51,724 nt of DNA from JADJQU01 sp035490315 (GTDB lineage Bacteria; Planctomycetota; UBA1135; GCA-002686595). A program made the translations under genes and the position numbers. A model generated the notes under the pieces. The model was not told the origin of the DNA, did no database searches, and saw only the letters and a list, made by a program, of their open reading frames with translations. Numbering within the stretch: the stretch's first letter is position 1; each line of letters opens with the position of its first letter. The stretch is taken from the NCBI GenBank assembly GCA_035490315.1, contig DATHET010000078.1, forward strand, positions 1 to 51,724. The letters are read 5' to 3'. Below, one piece after another: positions 35,289 to 44,537 of this stretch.

Positions 35289-36899
35289 TCAGCGGGTCCA
35301 GCGCACGATCCCCTGGCCCGCTTCGGTTCGCCCGATGATCCAGGTCGGCTCGCCCGCGGCCGCGAGCTGTGCCCGCAGCGAGTCGACCTGATCCGGATCG
35401 AGGATCAGGACCATGCCGATACCCATGTTGAACACCTGGTAGCGCTCTTCCGGATCGACGTTGCCGCCCTCGCACAGCCAGCGGAACACAGGCGGCAGCG
35501 GCCAGGCCGTGCGATCGATCAGCGCATCGCAGCCGTTGAGCACGCGCGGGAGATTGTCGACCAGACCTCCGCCCGTGATGTGAGCCATGGCCGCGATGCG
35601 GCGCTCCTCGAGCAGCGGCCAGAGCAGCTTCAAGTACGAGCGGTGCTCGGCGAGCAGCGCCTCCCCCACCGAGCGTCCGGCGAGAGCCGCGGGGCGATCG
35701 CCGAGCTCGTGCCCGAGGGCTTCGAAAGCGATCTTGCGCGCGAGCGAGTACCCGTTGGTGTGCAGACCCGCGGAGGCCAGGGCGACCAGGACCTGCCCAG
35801 GTCGGACGCGCTTGCCATCGAGCAGCTTGTCGGGCTCGACCACGCCGACGATGAATCCGACCAGGTCGAAGTCGCCCGGCCGATACAGGCCCGGCATCTC
35901 GGCCGTCTCGCCGCCGAGCAGGGCCAGCCCGTTTTCGCGGCAGCCCTCCGCGCATCCGCGAATCAGCTCGGAGGTCACGTGGGGATCGAGGACTCCCGTG
36001 CCGACGTAGTCCATGAAGAACAAGGGACGCGCGCCCTGCACCAGGATGTCGTTGATGCAATGCTGCACGAGGTCGCGTCCGACCGTGTCGTAGATCTTGG
36101 CGCGCGCCGCGATCTCGAGCTTGGTCCCCACGCCGTCGGCGCTGGCGACGAGCAAGCCGCGGCCGCAACCGGCGCGCGCGAGATCGAAGAGTCCGCCGAA
36201 ACCGCCGACGTCGCCGACCACGCCGGGGGTGAAGCTGGCACGGATCGCGGCGCTCGCGCCGTCGACGGCTGCGTACTTGTTCTCGATGTCGACGCCGGCG
36301 TCCTTGTAGCTGATCGAGCGCGGAGTCGTGGTCTTGGGTTGAGTCATCGGCTGCAGGAATTCGCGGTAGGTGCGGCTTTGGATCAGTCGCGAGAGGATAC
36401 GGGTGGTGTTGTCGAAGCCGATGTCGTCCGGCAGGCGGGTGAGGTCGAAGAAGCGCACTTCGCTCGCGTCGTCGCCGGCGGCGAGCTCGCCACCCAGCGG
36501 CCGGCAGAGGTAGACGGCGAGGTTCGCGGGCTTGGCGGCATTGTCCGTGACGAACACCAGGTCGAACAACGGTCCAGCCTCGACTTCCAGCCCGGTTTCT
36601 TCCCGAACTTCGCGCTCGGCGGCCTGGGCCGGCGTCTCGTCGACCTCCTGGTAGCCCGCCGGCAGGGCCCACATGCCGCGGTGAGGAGCGATGGCGCGCC
36701 GCACCAGCAGCACCTGGCCTTGCGCATTGACGACCACGCCCGCCGCCGCGGCCGCCGGGTTGGCGTACTGGACGTAGAAACACTGCTCGCAGCGCAGCCG
36801 CTGGCGTCCCTCGACCGTGGCCGGCGCGAAGCTGGACCCGCACAGCGGGCAGTGTCGAACCGGACGGTGCGGATTCTCGGCGGGGCGCGGATCGTTCAT
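35289..36899 (-). CDS. purM: fusion of zinc-ribbon Nudix hydrolase and AIR synthase (PurM)
   Basis: One open frame of 536 residues holds two enzymes. Residues 1-184 are a Nudix protein with a zinc ribbon (CPLCG and CEQC) and a perfect Nudix box (GYQEVDETPAQAAEREVREETG), like NADH or nucleoside-diphosphate pyrophosphatases. Residues 185-536 are a complete PurM (YKDAGVDIENKY, SADGVGTKLE, GGETAEMPGLY, HITGGGLVDNLPRVL), which makes aminoimidazole ribotide in purine synthesis. No stop lies between. An ATG at 36347 could start PurM alone, but no Shine-Dalgarno sequence precedes it, which favours a true fusion. Confidence 0.88.
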   Translation of the reverse strand: MNDPRPAENPHRPVRHCPLCGSSFAPATVEGRQRLRCEQCFYVQYANPAAAAAGVVVNAQGQVLLVRRAIAPHRGMWALPAGYQEVDETPAQAAEREVREETGLEVEAGPLFDLVFVTDNAAKPANLAVYLCRPLGGELAAGDDASEVRFFDLTRLPDDIGFDNTTRILSRLIQSRTYREFLQPMTQPKTTTPRSISYKDAGVDIENKYAAVDGASAAIRASFTPGVVGDVGGFGGLFDLARAGCGRGLLVASADGVGTKLEIAARAKIYDTVGRDLVQHCINDILVQGARPLFFMDYVGTGVLDPHVTSELIRGCAEGCRENGLALLGGETAEMPGLYRPGDFDLVGFIVGVVEPDKLLDGKRVRPGQVLVALASAGLHTNGYSLARKIAFEALGHELGDRPAALAGRSVGEALLAEHRSYLKLLWPLLEERRIAAMAHITGGGLVDNLPRVLNGCDALIDRTAWPLPPVFRWLCEGGNVDPEERYQVFNMGIGMVLILDPDQVDSLRAQLAAAGEPTWIIGRTEAGQGIVRWTR

Positions 36900-37017
36900 C
36901 GAGCGGGCCTGGACTCGGCATCCTAACCGTGAACGACAATTCCCCCGCCACCGCGCAAGGCATAAAGTAGCCCCTGGTCCCGGCCTCAGGCTCGCCCGAG
37001 CGCCGCCCGTCCCCTGC

Positions 37018-38190
37018 ATGAAATCCCTGCTCGTCCTCGGCTCGACAGGCTCGATCGGGAAGCAGACCTTGGACGTGGTGCGCGCGCAGGCCGGCGCGCT
37101 GCGGGTCAGCGGCCTGGCGGCGAACAGCTCCTGGGCCCAGCTCGCTGCCCAAGCGCGCGAGTTCCACCCGCGTTTCGTCGCCGTGATCGATCGCGAGGCC
37201 GGCGCCAGGCTCGCGCCACAGCTGCCCGAGGGCACGAGCCTGATCTGCGGCCCGGAGGCCCTGAGCGAGATCTGCCGCGTCGCGGAATATGACACGGCCG
37301 TGCACGGCGTGGTCGGCGCCTGCGGTCTCGCGGCTTCGGTCGCGGTGCTCGAACGCGGCAAGGACCTGGCCCTGGCCAACAAGGAATCGCTGGTGATGGC
37401 CGGCGCGGAATTGATGGAGATCGCGCGCCGCAGCGGGGCCTCGATCCTGCCGGTCGACAGCGAGCTGTGCGCCATTTTCCAATGCCTGCGCGGCGAGCGG
37501 CTCGACCGCGTGCGCAAGATCCACTTGACCGCAAGCGGCGGGCCTTTCCGCGACAGCGATCCCTCGGAGATCGAGCAGTCCAGCCGCGAGCGCGCCCTCG
37601 CCCATCCGACCTGGAGCATGGGACCGCGGATCACGATCGGCTCGGCGACCCTGATGAACAAGGCGCTCGAGGTGATCGAGGTCCACCATCTCTTCGGCCT
37701 GCCCCTCGAGCGCATCCAGGTCTGGATCCACCGCCAGTCGATCGTGCACTCGATGGTCGAGTTCATCGACGGCTCGGTGATGGCACAGCTCGGGCCGCCC
37801 GACATGCGCGGTCCGTTGCATTACTGTTTATTCCATCCCGACCGCGCCGCGTCGGACCTCAAGGGCTTCGATCTGGGGCTGTTTTCCCGCCTGAGCTTCG
37901 AGTCGGTCGACGCCGCGCGCTTTCCTGCCCTGCAGTTGGGTTACGATGCCGCGCGGCGCGGCGGCGACGCGGGCGCGGTGCTCAACGCTGCCGACGAGAT
38001 CGCGGTCGAGGCCTTCCTCGCCGGGAGCGCGTGCTTCGGAGACATCGTGCGCGTGGTCGCCAGCGTGCTGCCCTTGCGTGCTTCCCCTCGCCACGGCGTC
38101 GCTGCGGCGCTGCTCGCCGATCGCGACGCTCGCCGTCTGGCGCGCGAGGCGCTCGAGCGGATCCACGCCTCGAAAGCCAACCAGCAATGA
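37018..38190 (+). CDS. dxr: 1-deoxy-D-xylulose 5-phosphate reductoisomerase
   Basis: Dxr commits DXP to the MEP route of isoprenoid synthesis using NADPH. The 390-residue protein has the NADPH loop LGSTGSIGKQTLD, ALANKESLVMAG, the metal site PVDSE, TASGGPFRDS, and the substrate block HPTWSMGPRITIGSATLMNK. It diverges from the Nudix-purM gene with about 118 bases between starts and is followed by rseP with an ATGA overlap, the usual bacterial dxr-rseP pairing. Confidence 0.97.
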   Translation: MKSLLVLGSTGSIGKQTLDVVRAQAGALRVSGLAANSSWAQLAAQAREFHPRFVAVIDREAGARLAPQLPEGTSLICGPEALSEICRVAEYDTAVHGVVGACGLAASVAVLERGKDLALANKESLVMAGAELMEIARRSGASILPVDSELCAIFQCLRGERLDRVRKIHLTASGGPFRDSDPSEIEQSSRERALAHPTWSMGPRITIGSATLMNKALEVIEVHHLFGLPLERIQVWIHRQSIVHSMVEFIDGSVMAQLGPPDMRGPLHYCLFHPDRAASDLKGFDLGLFSRLSFESVDAARFPALQLGYDAARRGGDAGAVLNAADEIAVEAFLAGSACFGDIVRVVASVLPLRASPRHGVAAALLADRDARRLAREALERIHASKANQQ

Positions 38191-40031
38191 CCCAATTCTC
38201 CCTGATGGATTTCACCGAGCTCGGCCGCTACCTGCAGGTGGCGCTTGGGATCGGGCTGGTCATTTTCGTGCACGAGTTCGGCCACTTCATCGCGGCGCGG
38301 ATGTGCGGCGTGCGCGTCGAGTTGTTCAGCCTGGGCTTCGGGCCCAAGCTGCTGGGCTGGACGCGCGGCGCGACGACCTACCAGCTCGCGCTGATCCCGC
38401 TGGGCGGCTTCGTGAAGATGGCCGGCGAGGAAACCGTTCCGGGAGGGGCTCCCCTGCCCGACGAGCTGCCCGCGAAATCGGTAGGACAGCGATTCTTCAT
38501 CTACTCCGGCGGCGTGCTGATGAACGTGGTGTTCGCGCTCTTGGTCTTCCCGCCGCTCCTGTTCTTCGGCGTGCCCTTCCCCGAGCCGATGGTCGGCGGC
38601 ACCGAGCCCGGCGGACCCGCGTGGAAAGCGGGGCTCGAGCCGGGAACGCGCATCCTCGCCGTCGACGACGAATCGGTGATCAGCTTCGACCAGTTCCAGA
38701 GCGAAGTCGCTCTCTCGGGCAACGAGGAGCTCGAGCTCAAGGTGCGCGCTCCCGGAGCCACCGCCGACAGCCTGGTCCGCGTGCGCCCCGAGTACGTGAA
38801 AGAAATCGGCCTGCGCTCGATCGGCGTCAATCCTGGCCTCGATCCGAGCGGCCTGGTCGACGTCGCGCCGACTTCCGCGGCCTTCGAGGCCGGCCTGCGC
38901 TCCGGAGATCGCATCACCACGGTCGACGGCTCGAGCGAGAATCCGCGCAAGCGCATGGCGCGATTGCAGCGCCGTGGGGCGCCGCTCCTGATCGGGATCC
39001 TGCGCGACGACGCGACGCAGCAGTTCAAGGTCGAGCCCAAGTTCGTCGGCAACAAGAAGCAGGATCTCGGATTCGGAATCGAGCCGGCCTTCGACTTCGT
39101 CCCCGAGCTTCGAGCCGGCGACCCCGTTTCGCGTCTGGGTCTGCACAGGGAGGATCGCCTGCTCTTCGTCGACGGCAAGACGATCGTGCGCGAGGGCGAC
39201 TTCGAGGACGCCCTGAATCAGAGCCTGGGTCGCCCTTTCGAGATCATCGTGCTGCGCGATGGCGGCGAGCAGAAGCTCGCGGTCGCGGCCTTCGACTCGG
39301 CGCTGATCGCGCAAGCCCTGCGAGACGTGGCCATCAAGCCGGACCTCGAGGGCACACGCGTGGCGACCCAGCCCACGGGACCGGCCGCCAAGGCTGGTCT
39401 GCAGGACGGCGACAGCATCGCGCGTGTCGGCGATCGACCGGTCGCGCGCTGGAGCGAGATCCAGGCGGCGATCAAGGCCCAGGCGCGGGCCAACGAGTCG
39501 CTGGCGGTCAGCGTGCAACGGCGCGGAACCGACGGACGCTCGGAATACCCCGATCTCAGCGTGACTCCGGCCGCGCTGATGCGCCCCGACTACGGCATCA
39601 CGTCAGGCGTCGCGACCTACATCTACCGCGCCGAGTCCTTCGGCGAGGCAGTGCGCATGGGCACGCGCTACTCGTGGAAGTTCCTGGTCGACAGCTGGAA
39701 CACCCTGCGCGGAATTTTCGTCGGCAGCGTCAGCGAGGACAGCCTCGGCGGCATCATCCTGATCTCGCAGGTCAGCTACGCCTTCGCGAGCATGGGCATC
39801 GCCAAGCTCCTGTTCTTCCTGTGCATGCTGAGCCTGAACCTGGCCTTCTTGAACGTGCTGCCGATTCCCGTGCTCGACGGCGGCCACCTGTTCTTCCTGC
39901 TGATCGAGAAGATCAAGGGCTCGCCGGTCAACGAGCGCGTGCTCGGCTACAGCCAGATGGTCGGGCTCGTGCTGATCCTCGGCCTGGTCGTCTTCGTGAC
40001 GTTCAACGACCTGCGCAGATTCTGGGAGTAG
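38187..40031 (+). CDS. rseP: RseP/site-2-type intramembrane zinc metalloprotease
   Basis: The 614-residue protein has the zinc motif HEFGH at residues 29-33 inside the first membrane helix and the third zinc ligand in NVLPIPVLDGGHL near the C-terminus, both typical of site-2 proteases. Between them lie what look like three PDZ-type segments (PAWKAGLEPGTRILAVDDE, AAFEAGLRSGDRITTVDGS, PAAKAGLQDGDSIARVGDR), more than the two of E. coli RseP, which explains the greater length. Members cut transmembrane anti-sigma factors after a first periplasmic cut; the single-pass anti-sigma at 46223-47299 is a conceivable substrate. Confidence 0.93.
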   Translation: MTQFSLMDFTELGRYLQVALGIGLVIFVHEFGHFIAARMCGVRVELFSLGFGPKLLGWTRGATTYQLALIPLGGFVKMAGEETVPGGAPLPDELPAKSVGQRFFIYSGGVLMNVVFALLVFPPLLFFGVPFPEPMVGGTEPGGPAWKAGLEPGTRILAVDDESVISFDQFQSEVALSGNEELELKVRAPGATADSLVRVRPEYVKEIGLRSIGVNPGLDPSGLVDVAPTSAAFEAGLRSGDRITTVDGSSENPRKRMARLQRRGAPLLIGILRDDATQQFKVEPKFVGNKKQDLGFGIEPAFDFVPELRAGDPVSRLGLHREDRLLFVDGKTIVREGDFEDALNQSLGRPFEIIVLRDGGEQKLAVAAFDSALIAQALRDVAIKPDLEGTRVATQPTGPAAKAGLQDGDSIARVGDRPVARWSEIQAAIKAQARANESLAVSVQRRGTDGRSEYPDLSVTPAALMRPDYGITSGVATYIYRAESFGEAVRMGTRYSWKFLVDSWNTLRGIFVGSVSEDSLGGIILISQVSYAFASMGIAKLLFFLCMLSLNLAFLNVLPIPVLDGGHLFFLLIEKIKGSPVNERVLGYSQMVGLVLILGLVVFVTFNDLRRFWE

Positions 40032-40038
40032 CGGGTCG

Positions 40039-40950
40039 ATGCTCGCACTCGGACGGCTGCTGCGGCTGTCGCTCGCGCCCTCGGCCCTGGCCGACGTTGC
40101 AGCGGGACTGGTGTTCGCGAACCACGGGCGCTGGCCTGCAGGCCCAGGACCCTTCTGCCTGATGGCCTCGTCGGCTTGCGTGTACCACGGCGCGATGGCG
40201 CTCAACGATTGGCACGATCGCGAGCACGACGCAGGGACGCGGCCCGATCGGCCGATTCCTTCCGGAAAAGTGGCGGCGCGCACGGCTCTGGCGCTCGGCG
40301 TATCGCTGCTCGTGGTCGGCCCGCTGATCGCGCTGGTCCACAGTCCGGGCGCGGCCCTGTGGTCGATGGCTCTCGGTCTCGTCGCGCTGTCGTACGACCT
40401 CGGTGGACGCGGGGCCTGGCTCGGGCCGCTGCTGCTCGCCCTGTGCCGCGCGGGCAACCTCGGCCTGGGCCTGTTTTTCGCGAGCGGAGTCTTCGGCGCG
40501 ACGATTCCGTTCCAGCAGGCCCTGGTGGCGATGGTGCTCTACGGCGTGTTCGTGCTGCGCGTGTCGCAGCTCGGACGCATGGAAGATGGCGAGGACGCGG
40601 ACCTCGCGGGGCCGAAGCCCAAGGCGCTGGTGCTCTCAGCGGCGCTGATGCTGTTGTTCGTCCCCTTCCTGCCGCCCTTCGGCAGGGTCGGTGGAATCCT
40701 GGTCGCGAGCGCAATCGCCTGGCCGGCGGCCTTCAGCCTGGTGCGTCTGGCGCGTCTGCGCGCGGACTGGACTCGCGCAGACGTCGAGCGGGCGATGGGA
40801 TTGTGCCTGCGCCGCTTCCTGATCTTCAGTGCGGCGCTCGCCGCGCGTGCCTGGAATCCGCCGGCTTTCGACGCGCTGATCGTCGCGGCCTTGATCCTCT
40901 CGGGTTACCTGATCTCCGCGAGGCTGCGGCGGGTTTTCCCGCCGAGTTGA
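40039..40950 (+). CDS. UbiA-family prenyltransferase
   Basis: The 303-residue membrane protein has about eight helices and the prenyl-diphosphate binding motif NDWHDREHDAGTRPDRPIPSG (first aspartate-rich motif of UbiA enzymes). The second motif is weak (YDLGGRG near residue 120). Its sequence resembles the EboC-type branch rather than ubiquinone or menaquinone enzymes, so the acceptor is unknown. It starts eight bases after the rseP stop and downstream of dxr, so an isoprenoid link is reasonable. Its TGA directly abuts the stop of the convergent gene. Confidence 0.85.
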   Translation: MLALGRLLRLSLAPSALADVAAGLVFANHGRWPAGPGPFCLMASSACVYHGAMALNDWHDREHDAGTRPDRPIPSGKVAARTALALGVSLLVVGPLIALVHSPGAALWSMALGLVALSYDLGGRGAWLGPLLLALCRAGNLGLGLFFASGVFGATIPFQQALVAMVLYGVFVLRVSQLGRMEDGEDADLAGPKPKALVLSAALMLLFVPFLPPFGRVGGILVASAIAWPAAFSLVRLARLRADWTRADVERAMGLCLRRFLIFSAALAARAWNPPAFDALIVAALILSGYLISARLRRVFPPS

Positions 40951-42234
40951 TCAAGCCTCGCGCAGCTCGCGCGCGCGCTGCTCCAGCCAGTCGAGCGCGG
41001 CTTCGCGCGTCGCGAGCCGGCCTTCGAGCCGCTCCGTCTCCGCTTCCTCGAGCAGCCGCTTCCACTGCGGACCGCGCGCGATCTTCGAGCGCTCGAGATC
41101 CGCCGAGCTGATCCAGGAGGCAGGTCGCAGGTCGGATTGCGAAAGCCGTCCGAGCTGCTGCTCGAGCAGGTCGAGCTCGGCCGTGTCGCCTCCGTCGGCC
41201 ATGCGCCAGGCTCGGGCGAGCCGCAGGCCATCGCCTGCTCGAGCTGCCCGCGCGAAGCGGACGAGGCGCGAACGCGGCGCGCCCGCGAGCGCAGTCGCCT
41301 CGGCTTCGCGTTTCCACAGGGCTTCGATGGCTTCGCGCAGAACACGCGACGGTCGCAGGAAGTCGAGGATCGCGCGGGCCGCGGTTTCACCGGCCGCGGA
41401 GCCCGGCTCGAGCAGCAGGGCCAATCCCGGAGCGCTGCCGACAGCGCGTTCGCCGTTCTCGACGAGCTTCAAGGCGCGCAAACGCCGCTCGAGCGCGGCT
41501 CGATCGGGACACAGCTCGTGAAAACCCGGCAAGAGCGTCTGCAGCAACCCGGTGGTGGCCAGGATCTCGATCCCGCGCGCGCTGCGCGGCGTCTCGAAGA
41601 TCCGCTCCAGCTCCGAAAGGCGCCGCTCCGCGCTGACTCCGATCAGTGCAGCAACGCTCTGCGCCGCAGCCTCCAGCGTGCGCGGGTCGACCGCGAAGTC
41701 CAAGGCTGCCGCGAAGCGCGCCAGGCGCACGAGCCTGAGGCCGTCCTCGGCAAAACGCGCCCGGGGATCGCCGACCGCGCGCAACACGCGAGCCTCGATG
41801 TCGTGCATCCCGCCCTCGGGGTCGCACAGCTCGTCGTTCAAAGGATCGAGGTACAGGGCGTTGCAGGTGAAGTCGCGGCGGCGCGCGTCCTCCGCGACCT
41901 TGTCGGTGTACTCGACCAGGTCCGGGCGGCGTGCGTCGGAGAAACCGCGCTCGCGCCGGAAGGTGGTCAGCTGCACGTCGATGCCGCCGACGTGGACCAG
42001 CACCGTCCCGAAAGCCTTGCCCACGGCGTTCGTGCGCTCGAACAGGGCCTCGATCTGATCCGGCAGCAGCGCGCTGGCCATGTCGAGATCCGAGGGCTTG
42101 CGGCCGAGTGCAAGGTCGCGCACCGGTCCGCCGACGATCCAGGCGCGCTGGCCGGCGCTCGCGACGCGGCGGGCGATTTGCACGGCGCTCACGTGGAGCG
42201 CGGCGGGCAAGGATTGCGCGCTGAAGGAGGCCAT
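40951..42234 (-). CDS. CCA-adding enzyme / poly(A) polymerase family nucleotidyltransferase
   Basis: The 427-residue class II nucleotidyltransferase has the head-domain motif VGGPVRDLALGRKPSDLDMA with the two catalytic aspartates, the FTCNALYLDP motif and the EDGLRLVRLARFAAALDF block. Family members add CCA to tRNA 3' ends or poly(A) to RNA; the two cannot be separated by eye. The tRNA-Leu in this window encodes its own CCA, so a repair role would suffice for it. The C-terminal part is Ala/Arg/Glu-rich and helical, without an HD domain motif that I can see. Confidence 0.9.
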   Translation of the reverse strand: MASFSAQSLPAALHVSAVQIARRVASAGQRAWIVGGPVRDLALGRKPSDLDMASALLPDQIEALFERTNAVGKAFGTVLVHVGGIDVQLTTFRRERGFSDARRPDLVEYTDKVAEDARRRDFTCNALYLDPLNDELCDPEGGMHDIEARVLRAVGDPRARFAEDGLRLVRLARFAAALDFAVDPRTLEAAAQSVAALIGVSAERRLSELERIFETPRSARGIEILATTGLLQTLLPGFHELCPDRAALERRLRALKLVENGERAVGSAPGLALLLEPGSAAGETAARAILDFLRPSRVLREAIEALWKREAEATALAGAPRSRLVRFARAARAGDGLRLARAWRMADGGDTAELDLLEQQLGRLSQSDLRPASWISSADLERSKIARGPQWKRLLEEAETERLEGRLATREAALDWLEQRARELREA

Positions 42235-42285
42235 CGAGCTTGCAGACTAGCAACTGACCCTGAAGAATCCCCCCGGTCCTCCTCG

Positions 42286-42882
42286 ATGATCCTCCCACGC
42301 ATCTTCCGATCCCGGATCCCAAGCGCGCCGTCGCGCTCCACGTGGGGGCGCATCCAATCGCTCGACCTCGCGATCCTGATCGGCATCGTGGCCGTGGTCG
42401 TGATCGTCTCCTTGCCGCGGCTGTCGGCTTTCGCGCAGCGCGAGAACGAAGCCGACGCGCAGCGGATGGTGCGGCGATTGACCCAGCTGTTCGACGACGA
42501 CGCGCTGAACGCCGCGCCGCCGGCGAACACCAAGGCGCTCTTCGATCGTCTGCCGCGCGCGGCACGCCGTCAGTTCGAGGACCAGACCGTGGTCGACGAC
42601 GGGCGCGTGCTGCTGCGCCACGGCTACTACTTCGAGTTCGTGCACGTCCCCTCCTTCGCGGGCGACACGCAGGGCTTGATGGCGGTGCGCGCCTGGCCCG
42701 AGCGCCGCTCCGGCAAGGGCGTGCCCTCGTTCTATGGCTTCTCGAGCACCCACGTGCTGAGGCACAAGGACCTCGATCCCGCGCCGGGCGGCTTGGATGC
42801 TCCGCCGCAAATCGAGGAACAGCGGCGAGGCGATCTGCGCGCGAAGGGCTGGGAGCTCGTCAGCGCCAGCGACGCGGATTAG
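42286..42882 (+). CDS. pseudopilin-like single-pass membrane protein
   Basis: The 198-residue product has one hydrophobic helix (LDLAILIGIVAVVVIVSLPRL, about residues 26-46) followed by QRENEADAQRMVRRLTQLF, the layout of type II/IV pseudopilins, although the usual Gly-Phe/Thr-Glu prepilin cleavage motif is absent. The C-terminal domain includes LLRHGYYFEFVHVP and a final basic-acidic tail. It diverges from the CCA-enzyme gene with 51 bases between starts. The role is unknown; a pilin-like secretion component is one possibility. Confidence 0.7.
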   Translation: MILPRIFRSRIPSAPSRSTWGRIQSLDLAILIGIVAVVVIVSLPRLSAFAQRENEADAQRMVRRLTQLFDDDALNAAPPANTKALFDRLPRAARRQFEDQTVVDDGRVLLRHGYYFEFVHVPSFAGDTQGLMAVRAWPERRSGKGVPSFYGFSSTHVLRHKDLDPAPGGLDAPPQIEEQRRGDLRAKGWELVSASDAD

Positions 42883-42885
42883 CGT

Positions 42886-44523
42886 CTATTTCTTCGGCGC
42901 GGGATACCAGCGCCACAGGATGCCCTGCACGGCTTCGCGACTGTGCGGTTCCTGCATCCGCAGCGTGGCGCGCTTGATCTGCCAGGCGACTTCCTTCGCG
43001 GGTCCGATGCGCACCAGGCGATCGGCGACGAAAACCATTTCCTGGCCCGTGGTGCGCGGATCCTCGAGCACCTGGAGCAACAGCTCGCGGCTATGGTCAC
43101 CGCCGAGGGCCGAGAAGGCTTCGAGCGCGTCCATGCGCACCAATTCGTCGGAGCTGGCGCGCCACAGCTCGAACAGCTCGTCCTGCGCCGGGACTCCGGC
43201 GTTGACCGCCTGGCGCAGGATGAAGCGCTGGGCGCGCATCGATTCCAGCTCGTCCTTCTGCGTCAGCGCCAGCTTGATCAAGGCCTTCGTGGCTTCGCGC
43301 AGCGGGATCAGACCGATCAGCTTGACCAGGCTCGCGCGCTCGGCCGCCGGCCGCTTCTCGATCGATTCCAGTCGCGGGCGGAACTCGCTCCACACGCGTG
43401 TCGCCAGGGCGGGATCGTCGGCCATCCGCTGGCGCAGGATCTGCAGGCCGGCATGGACTTCGCCGATCGCTGGGCTCTGAATCCACTGCAGGGCTTCGTC
43501 GACCGCGGCACCCGCGCCTTGGTTGGCGAGCGCGGTCAAGGCGGCCACGCGCACCTGGGGATCGCTGTCGTTCATCGCCAGCTCGAGCAGCCGCTTCGCA
43601 CTCGGGCGCTCGTCCAGCGCGGCCGCGGACACGACCAGCATGCGGATCGAGGCCTCTTCCTCGTGCTCGAGAGTCCACACGAGCTCGTCGAACTGCTCCG
43701 AGCCGGCCAGGGCGCGCACGGCGAGATCGCGCTCCGTCGGATTCTTCGATTCACGCGACTCGCGCAGCTCGGCGAGCGCGGGTTCGTTGCGCTGAGCATC
43801 GCCAGCGCCGGAAGCCGCCGCGCACAGCCAGATGCGCGCGTAGGCATCCAGGTCCTTTCTCTCGAGCAGCGCCGCGGCGCGCCGCGCGATGTCCGGATCG
43901 AGGGTGCGCGTGAAGAACGGCAGGATCGTCGGCCACAGATGCTTGTTGTCGCCGTTCTCGAGCCAGGACATCCACAGCTTCTGGGCCCGCGGCAGGTCGA
44001 GCTTTCCGAGCTCGGCGCAGACCTCGGCCTGGTAGCCGTCGCTCGCGCGGGCGAGGAAGGCCAGCACGGGGTCGAAGGATTCCGGCCGCGGGTGCACGCG
44101 CAACCCGCGCAGGGCCTGGATCTGCAGCGACTCGGACGGATGCTCGAGCAGGGTCCACAACAGGCGCGTGGCCGCGGGCTCGGGGCTCAGCGAGAGCACA
44201 GCAGCCGCGTTCCGCAGGTAATCGCTGCCGCCGGGATCGTTGCGCAGGCGCTCGACCAGCCGCGCCACGGCCGCGACGCCGCGCTCGCCGTCCGTCGCGA
44301 GGTCCGAGATGGTCTGGTGCAGCGGCTCGTGCTCGCCAGTCAGCAGGGTCTGGATCTGGATCTGCGTCGGATCCGCCAGGTCGACGTCGTAGCCGCCGCG
44401 GGCCATCGAAGGATCGAAGAACAATTCGACGCGCTCGTCGATCGCGCGAGCCGGTTTCGCGGGCTCGTCCTTCTTGCAGGCGCCCAGCGGGATCGCGAGC
44501 AGGAGGAGCAGCGCCGCACGCAT
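42886..44523 (-). CDS. HEAT-repeat lipoprotein
   Basis: The 545-residue protein has a textbook lipoprotein signal (RAALLLLLAIPLGAC, lipobox LGAC at residues 12-15) followed by KKDEPAKPA. The rest is helical HEAT-like repeats (RNAAAVLSLSPEPAATRLLWTLLEHP, DSDPQVRVAALTALANQG, RMDALEAFSALGGDHSRELL). It is probably a periplasmic scaffold. It starts 14 bases after the TolC-family gene, so the two are likely made together. The frame stays open upstream to 45831 as a shadow of the TolC gene. Confidence 0.85.
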   Translation of the reverse strand: MRAALLLLLAIPLGACKKDEPAKPARAIDERVELFFDPSMARGGYDVDLADPTQIQIQTLLTGEHEPLHQTISDLATDGERGVAAVARLVERLRNDPGGSDYLRNAAAVLSLSPEPAATRLLWTLLEHPSESLQIQALRGLRVHPRPESFDPVLAFLARASDGYQAEVCAELGKLDLPRAQKLWMSWLENGDNKHLWPTILPFFTRTLDPDIARRAAALLERKDLDAYARIWLCAAASGAGDAQRNEPALAELRESRESKNPTERDLAVRALAGSEQFDELVWTLEHEEEASIRMLVVSAAALDERPSAKRLLELAMNDSDPQVRVAALTALANQGAGAAVDEALQWIQSPAIGEVHAGLQILRQRMADDPALATRVWSEFRPRLESIEKRPAAERASLVKLIGLIPLREATKALIKLALTQKDELESMRAQRFILRQAVNAGVPAQDELFELWRASSDELVRMDALEAFSALGGDHSRELLLQVLEDPRTTGQEMVFVADRLVRIGPAKEVAWQIKRATLRMQEPHSREAVQGILWRWYPAPKK

Positions 44524-44537
44524 CGTCGACTGCGCCT

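Noticed and set aside
35289..36347. PurM as a separate gene starting at ATG 36347
   Set aside because: No stop separates it from the Nudix part and no Shine-Dalgarno sequence precedes the ATG; kept as a fusion.
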